Positions 9,753-21,452 of a stretch of 64,000 bases of DNA are shown here, piece by piece (position 1 is the first letter of the stretch; every line of letters begins with the position of its first letter). Origin of the DNA: Neoscytalidium dimidiatum (lineage: Eukaryota > Ascomycota > Dothideomycetes > Botryosphaeriales > Botryosphaeriaceae); the NCBI GenBank assembly GCA_037367355.1, contig CM074700.1, forward strand, positions 682,001-746,000, written 5' to 3'. Both the position numbers and the translations under genes were made by a program. The notes beneath the pieces are model-generated. The model was not told the DNA's origin. It saw nothing but the letters and a program-made list of their open reading frames with translations, and did not search any database.

Positions 9753-12700
9753 TGTGGTGGTTGTATCGTATCAGTGTAGTTTGTTGGACGCGAAGATGTA
9801 AACAGGTCGTTGGTAGGGTTGTGGTGGGGATTGGCTGGGGGCGGATTGCCGCTTGGGCTGTAGATTGCAGATGGGTTGCGGTGACGAGCGCCTGCCCTTA
9901 TGTCTTCTTGGAGAATTAAAAGACACGATGATGCAGAGGATAATTGACGCGCGTAGGGTGGGTCTGGGATAGCAATGCATGTCCACACTTTTTGCGTGCT
10001 GGTGAGGTGCAGTAGTGTTGCCGATGCTTGCCGAATGGGGCAAGACTTCAAGAACGGCGGGGGCGGCGGCCAGATAAGCATGGGTGTATCCTGCACTCTA
10101 CTTGGGTGGGTTTTATACCGAGTACCAAGAATGCTTGTGTTACAGTAAGTGCTCGCTGGCACTTGTTTATCTTTCTTCGCAAGTGCTGATGGACCACCAT
10201 ACCATGGTCCGAACTCGGAGCACGCTCCTGTCATAAGCTGATTTGGATGCGGGTCAGATTTTGCGGCCCAAAATCATACGTCAGGATATAGTCGAAGCCA
10301 TGATTGTTCGTGTTTTAAAGTTGGTCAGCAAGCGCGAAAGTTACTCGGCATGCCCAACGAGAGATGGTCTCGGGGCCCGATGGAATCTGTAGTCCGAAGG
10401 GGTGCATTCTGAGTAATGTCTATCAGAGTTGTGCTCTGATTAATCATTGTGTAACTTTCTCAAATTGGCACGTGCTGTCATTGACATTCGCACTGAGCTC
10501 TCATGACCGAGTCGTCCCTCGTAGCATTCGGAGTCTCTTTCCGCCTCCTTTTCATCTCGCCTACTTTCCTTAACGGAGTATTAAACACTTGAGAAAAGGC
10601 CTAGTAAAATGATATTTAGAAACGAAATTCGCGAAGGAATTTTGTAAACGTTCCGATGCGTCGGCAGATAATGAATGCGTGCAACTCGATGTCCTACACG
10701 GTATGATTAGGTTGTTGTCCCGATGCGCATCCTGAATCATGGAGAAAACCTACAGCTCGCCGACCACGGATATACTTTCCGACGCCGTTGATACTTCAGA
10801 CTAGGGCGGTTAAAGTAATAGCCGTACGTAGGATAGTTAGTGCGGGGAAGTAATGGCTGTGGACATCCCAATTCGACTTCCCTTGCAGCTTGACCTGTGT
10901 AGGACGAGACACGCAGAATTTGCAAATCCCATCTGCAACATACAACTTTTTTTTTTCACACGCGAGTCACGTTGCTCTAGGAAACCCATCGTACCAGTTT
11001 GCGCATTTCTGATATCTCTTCGCTTACTGGGGGGTATTGCCCTCCGCGCCGATCGGCCGAGACAACAGCCAAGTCAGATCGAACTTGCAGTCGACCATGA
11101 AGCTTCTGGGCTCCGAGGGCCGATGCTCGTGAGAAACAATCGCTCCTGTTAGTGCCCACCTTTCCGCCGATATTTGTCAGCACGAGATGAAGGACCAGAG
11201 ACAAATGGTTTCCTTTGCTGCATTCAACACTGCTAGCACCTGAAGTCTTACACTGCTTCTATAGCTCCATCGACCTGGCACCGTTCAACGCATTGGAATG
11301 TTCTCGAGCTATAGCAATTCTGAAAGCAACGGTAGTGAAGCTCCATGGCTCTTGACATTATGAGTCAATCACCATGCGATCATGGAAATCCATAGCATGT
11401 TGCAGGAGACGTTTCCCTCAGAGCCAAGTGGGGAACATTTAAGATACTGTAATTACAGGGCCCTCTAAAATTCTAGGTTCATGTACAATTGAAAGAGGTA
11501 TCAAGATGCTGGCTGTACCAGTCTTACCCAAATTTGCGTCCCAACGATTATTACTGTTTATACCCAGTTTGTCTAACTTTTTCTGCTCTCCGCAGTGATG
11601 TGCTTAAAGCAAACTTTCCGTGCCTTCGCCTGTCCTGAAGATGCACTTCCTACTTGATTTCGCAGCAGCCTTCTATAAGCAAATTCGTGAGACACAGTAT
11701 CATCTTTGTAGTATCTGCGGCACTTTACATGTACTGTACATTCTCGTTGCGTGTTTTTCAGTCGACAGTTGGCTCGGCGTTTCACACAGCAGCACTCGAC
11801 TCCGCCTTTACCGAAATGTGTCTCGTTTGATCTCACTGGAAATCCATTGACAGTTCTCCTGGTTCTTAGAGGTGGCACACATGTTTCGACGAAATAGAGA
11901 GTCAAGTAACAGAAGGCTACTCTGGAATTCTCGACAATGAAGGAGCCATTCTAGTATGAAAATATGAGATGAGCTACCACATATCTACCCCTAAAGATAT
12001 TGTTGCTTTCTGTGGTAAGTGTTTACATCGCGAATTCTCATATCTATGTTGGTTTCATGCGTCGGACCACCCAATCAACCCGTCATCATGCACATTTGCC
12101 GTCAACTACAACGAGAGTCCGTCGTAGCAAACTCCGTGAAACTTCCAGAGAAAAGCGGGCCGAGCCGCTACAGCAAGGGGATACAGCAGTCCGGGGTCCG
12201 CAAGACCGAGCAAGCGTAAACGCACCTCACAGCGTTTTCAATCATTCCATCTCATCTCCAATTCGCCCTCGCACATCCAATGTCCGCAGTTTCCGAGAGC
12301 TGTTTAGCCGAGCGGTCGCTGTCCGAGCGTCGCTCGGGCGGGAAACCCATCCGAGGCGGCAAAGCCATTCTGTTTGCGGGTAAGCAATCGAAGCATCAGG
12401 TGATCGCCATCCGTGCTTTTCTGCGAATGGACCCTGTCCGGGGACGTGGTTCTGCTGGGCTCGGCCGATCGGGGTCTGGGAGGTGCGGGAATTTAGCGGA
12501 CTGCGCGATGTTCGCGGCAGGGGGGGAAAAAAAAAACGTAAAATAGGATTGAGTGAACAAATCATACCCCGATTGGAAATCAGACGTGCAGAGCTGTTGG
12601 GGCATCGTAGCGCTACCTTCACTGGCAACACAGACTCAATGTGGCGTCCAGGGAGAAACTGGTCATAATACGCAGAATATCGTATTCGCCAGGAGAACAT

Positions 12701-12842
12701 TATCTCCGTCGTGCACCTGTACTTGCGTGGAAGCGTATACTCCTATGCCGGCCTTAGAGGCGCTGTATGTATAGCTGGACCCTCGTCTCGAAAACTCTGG
12801 CTCGACCCGTACAGTATGGGCTATTTCGCAATGCAGCTTCAA
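9753..12842. other. 3.1-kb gene-free region
   Basis: No reading frame on either strand shows recognisable domains, credible exon joints or a long biased frame. Short frames such as the ones near 11573-11905 (-) and 12242-12700 (-) look random. I saw no terminal inverted repeats or transposase motifs. Confidence 0.45.
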
Positions 12843-14281
12843 CTATCTTAAAAGGGCAGCGAGATCCGCAATGTCTCCTACCTCCTGCAGTTTCCAAAGG
12901 GCATCAGAAGCCCGGTGGGCCTGGCCACTACCAAGCACTGGAGAGCACTGATCGAGGAATTTTTCTTCCAGCTGTTCATTTGTCATCTTCACCTCGAGGC
13001 TCCCCACAGCATGATCGACATGCTTTTCTTGCATTGAGCCGTCGTTAAACTCAATCTTTACATGAGCCTCGTCAGGACGCAGCCCGCTGTCAACGGAAGC
13101 GTTGATCCGGTCCCTCAATGCCACCACGATGGGATTCTGTACAACAGCATCTTCATATTGAGCTGGAGTTGCCTTTTCGTAAAGAAGGCCTATCGCAGCG
13201 CCGTGGTAGACGCTGAATTTGCCTTCGAGGCCAGTTTTCGGGGATTTCTTGCCAGTGAGTTCAAGCACGAGGGGGTGTACCGAAACTTCAACCTTCTTGA
13301 TGCCGGAAACATCCGCTTCAGCGTCTTTTCCATGCTGAGAAGGGTGGAAAGTCTGCCTGACTTGGATACAGCCATCGATAATGGGGTGGATAACGATGCC
13401 TTACGAGCCATTAGCGGCCACGACTATAGGCTTGGCGACAGATCTGCATGCTGCAAAATGAAGTGAAACGGGCGCTTACCACACGGAAAAGGCTTGAACG
13501 AGTTCTTCTCTATTTCCCAGGTGTCGCCCAGTCCTTGCATTAGCGTCTCGACATCGTTAGAGGTGCTCACCACGTTAGCCCAACCACGCTTAGCCTCCAA
13601 AGTCTGCGGCGAGCTGTCGTATCCGTTCGACGCCATGATCGCAGCGAGGAGCCCGTTCTGAGCGGCACGACCGGGATGGAACGACTTGGTCATGCTCCCG
13701 AACTGCTCTCGCAGGCCGGTGACCTGGGTAGCAGCGATGCCAATAGCCCACTGCAATTGCTCGACATCGAGCCTGAGGAGCTTCCCGACGGCGACGGCAG
13801 CACCAATTGAGCCCGCGGTGCTCGTGATGTGCCAGCCAACATCGTAGTGGTCGGGCCATACGGCGAGCCCGGCTTTGCACTCGGCTTCAATGCCAGTAAC
13901 CAGAGCCAGGATGAAGTCCTTGCCCGCAACGGGCTTCTTCCATTCGGCAACGGCCAGCAGGGCGGACGCGACAGGACCTGTGGGATGGATGATGGTGTCT
14001 AGATGGGTGTCGTCGTAGTCGTGCACATGACTGCTTATGCCGTTGAAGAGAGCGGCTGACTGGGGATCGGTAAGCTCCCGGCTGCCCAGGACTGCCGAAG
14101 TTGGAGGACCAGCAAAAGGCGACAGCGAGGTGCGGGCGATTTGCGCAGCAGGGTGCTGGGAGCCGCCGGTTGCGCAGCCAGCCCAGTTGTAAAAGCTTCG
14201 CACGGCAGCATCGACAACGGCGGGCGGCAGCGAAGCGTACTGCAGGCGCTGGGCCCAGACAGCCAGTGACCTGGTAGCCAT
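12843..14281 (-). CDS. MmgE/PrpD family protein
   Basis: Two exons (14281-13480, 13399-12843) joined across an 80-bp intron (GTAAGC...TAAG) give 452 residues, the usual size for MmgE/PrpD proteins. The family includes 2-methylcitrate dehydratase (methylcitrate cycle) and cis-aconitate or immune-responsive decarboxylases. Characteristic stretches are HVHDYDDTHLDTIIHPTGPV (about residues 85-104), where family active-site residues cluster, plus HITSTAGSIGAA, SMTKSFHPGRAAQNG, and FKPFPCGIVIHPIIDG spanning the intron. The C-terminal lid domain follows (HPLVLELTGKK ... YHGAAIGLLYEK). Fungi carry several paralogues of unknown substrate besides the true 2-methylcitrate dehydratase, so the exact reaction is open. 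It is divergent from LCB2 with a 1-kb spacer. Confidence 0.9.
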
Positions 14282-15281
14282 GTCTGTTCGAGATGAGGGC
14301 GCACAAAGGAGATGAGGGTGCCTTTGGCAGGGCAGCAGCTGGCAGCGCGGACCGATCTGGGCTGTCCCGGCTCGCGGCGATTCAGAAGAGACGCCAAGCG
14401 CTCCCGGCCACGGTCGACGGACGCCTTGCGCAGCGATGCCGTGATGATGTCGTTGACGGTTTGGAGGTTAATTCTGAGCTGTAATGACGCAGTGGCAAAG
14501 GGCCGGCCCCGAGCGCGGCGACCGGCGAGCGACAGCTGACGGCTCGCTCTGGCTCGCTCTGGCTGGGGCTCCTCCCCCTGACAGCAGCCCGACCGGCGAC
14601 CGGGACGTCGCGCGTTGCCGCCAGCGCGCAATTTCAAACCCACCAGCCTCCTGCTCCTCCACCCAGACTGCTTCTTTTTCTACACCACGCGCCCGAGTCT
14701 CGTCGTCCGTCCAACTTCTGCCGTGCCGCAGCTCGCACGACGCGTCCGCAGCCAATTGACGCCGGAGCGGTTGCGCAATCCGCCCCCAGCCTGAGCCGCG
14801 CCGAAGAAAACAGCCACACTCGGCGCGTCGCAACTCGCTGCCCGCTGCCCGCTGCCCGCCTGCTGTGCTGCTGCCGACCAGCGGCCACCCACACCTACTT
14901 TTCAGCCCAGCTCCCGGCCGACCGCACTCTTGCACTCACTCACTCGGTCTGCTCTGCTCGCTCGCGAAGGTTAGTCGAATCCTGCCGGCGCACACCCTAG
15001 CTGCGCTTTTCCTGCGGTATCCGCCAGTTCTCCGGCGCATCCGGCCCACGCCCGCGTTTTGTGCGGTCTGCCCCTTCGCCGCAGCCGTCCCGCATTCCCT
15101 CGTTCTTCGGCCCTGTCTGACCGAACACTCTCACCTCCAGACCCTCCGCCCGAGCCACAGCTGCCCTTGCAACCACCGCTCCATATACCTACCTGCGTGA
15201 TCGTAGCACGAGCGACCTCGTGGAGCCTCGAACGAGCCCTTCCCTCACCTACAGGTCGCCGATAGATTAGAATCATTTGCA
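14282..15281. promoter_or_regulatory. 1-kb divergent promoter between PrpD-like gene and LCB2
   Basis: This is the intergenic region between two start codons facing apart. On the LCB2 side it is rich in C and T (long CCT/CTC tracts from about 14860), which is common in fungal promoters and leaders of strongly expressed genes. No canonical TATA box was seen close to either start. Confidence 0.5.
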
Positions 15282-17360
15282 ATGCCTGCTCGATCGATCA
15301 ACCCATTCTCCAACAACTCCTCCATCTCCACCTCGCTCGACGAGAAGGGCTCCCGCCGCTCCTCCTTCTCCAAAGCGAACAACAAGTTTGCCTCGCTCTT
15401 CGGCTCCTCACCCAAGTCGTCCGCTCCCGACGCCGTAGCCGCTCTCCGGAAGGCCGTTGTTGCTCAGCAGCAAGCCCTTCTGGACAACCCGTCACCGCAT
15501 CCTGGCCAGCAGATAAACTCTCCTTCCCTGTCGTTACCTACCATCTCGCTGTCTACCGCAACCGGCGAGAAGTATAACAAGATGGAGGAGTCGGCTGCAA
15601 CGACAACAACAACCACCACTACCACCACCCTGTTCCAGCCGCCCTCCCAGGAGGAGCAACGCCGTCTTGCCAAGCAGCACGCTGAATTCGGCCCTTTGGG
15701 TTCCAAGGCTCACCTGTACTCGAGCAAATTCCTTGACGACAAGTTCCCGGACCCCGTCGAAGACGAACCGCCGTATTTCTTCCTCCTCACCACCTACATC
15801 AGCTATCTTATCCTCATCATTTTTGGCCATGTGCGCGACTTCTTCGGCAAAAGGTTCAGGCAAAACAGCTACAAACATCTGCGCGCACAGGACGGTTATG
15901 CACCTCTGAACAGTGATTTCGACAACTTTTATGTGAGACGGCTGAAGATGCGTATCAACGACTGCTTCGCGAGGCCCACCACCGGTGTCCCCGGACGCTA
16001 CATCACACTCCTGGACCGCAAGTCAGACGACTACAACCTGACCTTCAAGATGACGGGCACTACCTCTGAGACCCTAAACATGAGCTCCTACAATTACCTT
16101 GGATTCGCCCAGTCAGAAGGTCCGTGCGCTGACGCCGTGGAGGAGGGCATCAGGAAGCATGGTATCAGCGTTTGCAGCACCCGCGCTGACGTCGGAACTA
16201 CGACCCTGCACAACGAGGTCGAGGAGTTGGTTGCTAAGTTTGTTGGAAAGCCGGCCTCCATGGTCTTTTCCATGGGTTTCGTTACGAATGCTACCACCTT
16301 CCCCGCTCTCGTCGGTAAGGGTTGTTTACTCATCTCAGACGAGCTCAACCATTCCTCAATTCGTTTTGGTGCTCGCCTGTCCGGCGCGATGATTGAGATG
16401 TTCAAACACAACGACATGCGCGATCTGGAACGCGTCCTTCGCGAAGTCATTGCCAATGGCCAACCCCGCACCCACCGCCCGTGGAAGAAGATTCTCATTG
16501 CTGTGGAAGGCCTGTACTCCATGGAGGGCACCATCTGCAATCTTCCGGCCCTTCTTGCCCTGAAGAGGAAGTACAAGTTCCACCTCTTCGTTGATGAGGC
16601 TCACTCCGTTGGCGCTCTGGGGCCCAATGGCCGTGGTGTCTGCGACTACTTTGGTGTCGATCCTGCTGAGGTTGATATCCTTATGGGCACTTTGACAAAG
16701 TCTTTCGGTGCGAACGGTGGTTACGTTGCGGCTGACAAGGCGATAATTGACAAGCTTCGCGTGACCAATGCTTGCAACATTTTCGGCGAATCCCCAGCTC
16801 CCCCGGTCCTCATCCAGATCCAGAGCGCTCTCAAGTTAATTATCGGCGATCTCATGCCCGGCCAAGGTGAAGAGCGCCTCCAGCGCCTGGCTTTCAACTC
16901 TCGCTACCTCCGCCTCGGTCTGAAGCGTCTGGGCTTCATTGTCTACGGCCACGATGATTCGCCAATCATTCCGGTCCTGCTCTACAACCCTGCCAAGATG
17001 CCTGCCTTCTCGCACGAGATGTTGAAGCGCAAGATCTCAGTGGTCGTCGTCGGTTACCCTGCAACACCGCTCGTCTCCTCCCGTGCTCGCTTCTGTGTCT
17101 CAGCTGCCCACACCAAGGACGATCTAGACCGCCTGCTTGCTGCGTGCGATGAGATCGGAGACATCCTTCAGCTTAAGTTCTCCAGCGGCATCGCGGGCGG
17201 TGCTGCACCTTTGCCCGAGGGCCACACCAATGAGGAGGAGCTGAAGTACAGGGAGGACATGGAGAAGACCGGCAAGCAGCCGGAAGTCGTCCCGCCCCGG
17301 TGGAAGCTCGAGGACGTCCTCAAGCGTGGCGTGCAAGATACCAAGGTCACTCTGAGATAA
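15282..17360 (+). CDS. LCB2: Serine palmitoyltransferase catalytic subunit 2
   Basis: This is a single intronless 692-codon frame. The enzyme condenses serine with palmitoyl-CoA to 3-ketodihydrosphingosine, the committed step of sphingolipid synthesis, in the ER membrane as a heterodimer with LCB1. The N-terminal 100 residues are Ser-rich and variable. A membrane helix follows at about 163-185 (FFLLTTYISYLILIIFGHV). The alpha-oxoamine synthase fold then shows SSYNYLGFA, the acidic DEAHSVGALGPNGRG motif and the PLP lysine K473 in GTLTKSFGANGGY. The C terminus ends in a charged tail. All LCB2 hallmarks are present, and LCB1, which lacks the lysine, is excluded. It is an essential gene in yeast. 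No sign of transfer or damage. Confidence 0.97.
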   Translation: MPARSINPFSNNSSISTSLDEKGSRRSSFSKANNKFASLFGSSPKSSAPDAVAALRKAVVAQQQALLDNPSPHPGQQINSPSLSLPTISLSTATGEKYNKMEESAATTTTTTTTTTLFQPPSQEEQRRLAKQHAEFGPLGSKAHLYSSKFLDDKFPDPVEDEPPYFFLLTTYISYLILIIFGHVRDFFGKRFRQNSYKHLRAQDGYAPLNSDFDNFYVRRLKMRINDCFARPTTGVPGRYITLLDRKSDDYNLTFKMTGTTSETLNMSSYNYLGFAQSEGPCADAVEEGIRKHGISVCSTRADVGTTTLHNEVEELVAKFVGKPASMVFSMGFVTNATTFPALVGKGCLLISDELNHSSIRFGARLSGAMIEMFKHNDMRDLERVLREVIANGQPRTHRPWKKILIAVEGLYSMEGTICNLPALLALKRKYKFHLFVDEAHSVGALGPNGRGVCDYFGVDPAEVDILMGTLTKSFGANGGYVAADKAIIDKLRVTNACNIFGESPAPPVLIQIQSALKLIIGDLMPGQGEERLQRLAFNSRYLRLGLKRLGFIVYGHDDSPIIPVLLYNPAKMPAFSHEMLKRKISVVVVGYPATPLVSSRARFCVSAAHTKDDLDRLLAACDEIGDILQLKFSSGIAGGAAPLPEGHTNEEELKYREDMEKTGKQPEVVPPRWKLEDVLKRGVQDTKVTLR

Positions 17361-20300
17361 GCGCCTCACCGGGTTTTCCTCCCATATCAAACAAACCTAT
17401 CAACAACCTGGACCTAGTTTCTCACGACTTAGATCACGCAGCGACTGCGTTCCCCCCCACATCCCTTCCGGCCCGCGCCGAGATCCACATATCCCCGGGA
17501 CTGCATAGAGAGCGAGCATGGCGTTCTTCTCGCATCTGTCATCATACCAAATGTTACGATTATTTTTTCTCCAATCACCCTGAGACGAGGCTGAGAGGGG
17601 CACGGGTCACCAATGTTATTGTGTCTGTGGTTCTTTCGACGCCGCCCCTCTCTGTCTCATCCAGTTCTTTTTCGGTGTTCACTTCGATGGTGTTCAGCCC
17701 TGGCCGCATGGATTGCGTGCTGTGGATAATAACTAATATTTTAATGTAACGTTGGAAGCGGAATTGAGACGCTGTACATTGAGGAACTCCCGGTGGGGAG
17801 ATGCATTTTTATCGAGAACCGCTGTTTGGTACAACAGTGGGAAATGAACATTACTACCATGAGCTCCGTACGTAAAGTCTTGGAGCGATGAATCGATTGA
17901 GAGGCTATAGATGGTTCCATCGTTTGCCGTGATAATTGATCGTGTCCCCGTGTGGAAACCAGTTTGCCACCCCCTTTAATGGAGCCCTTTCTCTCCCTCT
18001 GTTTTTTTTTTCTCCCTCCTTGTCGTCATTTGCGTAACATGTCACACAAACAGTCGTCGGGGAAACGGGCTGGAGCAGTACAAATGCAGAAGATGCGGTT
18101 GAGATGTGGTTTACTTCACGTGGGATGTCAGACGCACGTAGTAAACCTACGCCCGCAGCATCGTCGCACAGCAGCCATTCTCTCCCGCAGCCCCCTCTGA
18201 CTTAACTCAGGAAACATCTCAATTGCAACCGTCTCTAATTCCGGGAAGGATTCGATATCGCGGCAGATGTTCAGAACGCTTTCTAATCGCCGATGGCCCG
18301 CAAGGCTGCGGCATAGAAGGCATGCAAATCAGCAGCGTTTTCTGAAGAGCTTGACCGGTGCTTCCAAGCCAAAATGGCCCCCATGAAACGCAAGCTCACC
18401 ATCAGCCTTCTTTTTCTCCTTCTCATCCGCCTTGCCTGGCTGCCTGGCGGTCGAAACAGCATGCTTCCAGGCTGCAGCAGGATGCAATGATGCGCTGGCA
18501 ATTCTCCTTGAGGGGGAGGGGGATCGAGGCAAGGGGGAACCCAGCTGCGCGCCAATCGCACCTGCGGGTAGCGCATCGAGGCTGCATGAGGGATTGGACG
18601 ATGAGCTCTTTACCTTTTTTTACCTCTTTTTTTTTCTCGCTTTTCTTAGTTGGTATGGAGAAGAGGAAGATCAGCAGGTTCGCATGTCGACGCGCGACAT
18701 GCAGTAGCAGCGAGGCGCAGGCGCGTAACTCTCACCGCCGATCAGAAAACGGAAGGCAAAGCGGACGTACATACATGCGTACGCAAGTCTTCCCTTTTTT
18801 TTTTAAAAAAAAAACGAGCAAACGGCGGAGACGCAACTCGCGGGACCTTTTACCGCTGCCTCGGGGCGTGCTGGATCCTGTTGTTGCGGCTCTGCTACCT
18901 GCCCCGCTCCGCACGCGCACCACCCCCCACTTTTGAGACATGATGCACATCGTTCCCGGACTGAAAGGGATACGAGCTTTCCTGAAGTAGCGGATACGAG
19001 GCTGAGGCTGAAAGTAAACAATCCCAAAACAGTCCCCGTGTACTCGAAGGACGAACCAGAGCACCTCGGCGCGAATGGGAGAATGCCAACGCACGACCTA
19101 CCTGATACGGGCCCCTCCTATGCCAACGAAGTTTGCCATAAGAGATCATGGACACCCTTTCAGCACAGCCCCCCTTCGAGGCAAATGCTACATCCAGCTC
19201 CTTCGAGCTGGAGCTGATATCGGCAAAGGAGGGAGGAGGCGCTTTGTGATTGGTCCTTTTGAAAAGTACCGCTTGGCTTAAAGCCATTCCCACAATCCCT
19301 CCCCCCCTGTTCTGCAAGCCGGTCACCACCGCCCCGCTTTGCTTCACCGCGAGCCGTGCCGTGCCGCTGTCACGTTCCTTGCTGCTTTGCTGCCGTTCAT
19401 CGGGGCGTTGGCACGTAGCCAGCCTTTCCTGGTCCCATCGTCGGACCGGGCCTGCGTCGGTAGGGATCGTCTGCGAACGGGCGTTGTTGACACACCCTAT
19501 ACGCTTGACGTTTGAAACAGGATCGGAGCGGACGGGCGGACTCGGCTGCAGTCAGCGCGGACGATCGTTGTTGCGTTGCGTTGCGTGTGTTCGCCCGGAT
19601 GAAGTGGGTGCCTTCTTCTAGGTCCCGCCTTCTTTCTCCCTTAGCCATCAGCTGCCTAGATCTTCTAATTGCAAAGAAAAGGATTGCGGAGGATTTTCTC
19701 TCGCCCTGTGTAGTACGAAATTGACCGTTTGTGGGACGCTGGCACAATGTGAGACAACCTAAATCGCAGGGCTGAGCACTTTATCGCGTACTTTAGCACG
19801 GGCTGGTGATTCTGCTGGATCTGCCTTTCCATCCCGAATGCTCGTCTGCCCTGCAACATCGCGACCATCACGGTGTACAAGAACTATGGGAAACGAGGCG
19901 GAACGAGGCAAAGAGACAATGGACTCGAGGCTGTCGGGGAAAGGCGAGGAGGATACGCAGTTGGTTCGAGACGAAGCCGGGCGGGAGGGAGAAAAAGCCG
20001 CTGTTGTTGCCTGGAGCTGAACGCCATCACCGAATCTCCATTGGGAAAAAATGACCAGCTTGCTAGCTTCTGCCATCCGCGAGTGGTGATGGCCTGTTCC
20101 CGTCTTTCTCGCCGAAGGCGTTGGTTCGTCTTTGTCTGCACACCAAGAGAGGCGCAGTTGGGACCACTACGTGTCTGGCCGGCCCCAAAAAGAAGGCACC
20201 GCAATATGGTTGCCTTCTTTGCCTCGTTTTTTTTTTTTCATTCGTCAAGCATGCACGGTGCAATTGCTTGTGGTAAGTTCTCTCTCGGCCATCGCAGTTG

Positions 20301-21452
20301 CGTTCGCGCGTAATTGTGTGCACATGTGTGTCGGACGGGAACGGCAGCGATCCTAACGCCCGTTTTCTTAGCACGATTCCTCAATTCTTACCAGGCTACC
20401 TTGAGCACTTAGCCGTACGGATTTCCCGGAAACCTGTTTTTGTGCCATGTTAAGGACTGATCTCCGCTCGCTCGTCTAAGCTGCAGCAACAGGGGCCCGA
20501 CTCCCGTTGCGTCTCGTGACGAACGCCTCTCGCCTGGTGTCGATAGCCAGACCCATGTTTTGTTGCTGATTATCTTCTTATCATGGATATGTCGTAAGCG
20601 CGCCTGCGTGTCTCATGGTTGCGACCGGTCAGTGGATTGCGGCTCAAGTACTTCTCAGCCTTGCCCTTGGCCACCGATGCAGTAGCTCGGCAGTGTGAAG
20701 CGTATAATTGACCAATGGGGATCTAGCCGGCGAAAGAAGCGTAGACAAGATGACATTGGTGATTATCTCACCGGCAATAGCGCCATACAGACTGCTGTAC
20801 AACGTGCCCCGTCTCTAGAACTTCTGAAGCAAGCCCGGACTTACGGCGTTCGTCGCGCGTACTAGCATTGGTGGTCCCAGGTGGCCGGATGGCTGGCTGG
20901 CATGCGTGGCACTCGGCGATCGTCAACTGGCGTGCAGACAGTGAAACTGAAGGGTCGTACCGCCGGCTCGGCGCGCTACGGGTAGGAGTGATTGCAGTGG
21001 GAAAGCTAGTCCTGAGGATTTAGCGGTGCCGAACTATGCTTGCATCTCCGCGTGCAGCAAAGAGGCGGCAGGTTAGCATATATATCATGAGCCGTTAGCC
21101 CGGATGATATGCTTCGCCTTCCGGACGATTCCTTCTTCCTCGACCGGTAGCCAACAAGGCAGAAGCGATCAGCTGGCCTTTTTTGTTTCTTCCCACGCAT
21201 TATCACTCTTCAATCACATACCTGCTCTTCATATGAGGGCTGTGCAAGTTGGGAGTCAGCCCTGAAATCCGCCTCGTCATCGTCGTTTGTTCATCTCGAA
21301 ACCCTTGACCGTGGCTCTCACCGGTCACCCCTCCGACCTGGAGCCTGCCTCGAAAGTGTTTGCCTTCTTTTCGAGGAACAAGGGTGACTGTCATCGCCAT
21401 TGGCAGGAAAACCCACATCAGTAGCAATTTCCAGGGCACATCGCGTTTCACC
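17361..21452. other. 4.1-kb gene-free region
   Basis: This is the longest spacer in the window. It begins with the LCB2 3' UTR. Many frames of 60-190 codons overlap on both strands without domains, splice structure or start context, and I assign none. It holds a T10-A10 perfect palindrome (18795-18814) and several T-rich tracts. A lncRNA or very decayed sequence cannot be excluded. Confidence 0.4.
18795..18814. repeat. Perfect T10-A10 palindrome
   Basis: Ten T are followed by ten A, fully self-complementary. It has the same architecture as the T13-A17 block at 4125-4154 and sits about 1.4 kb downstream of LCB2. Confidence 0.85.

Noticed and set aside
9753..12842. Possible transposon remnant
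   Set aside because: No terminal repeats, target-site duplications or transposase/reverse transcriptase motifs seen by eye.
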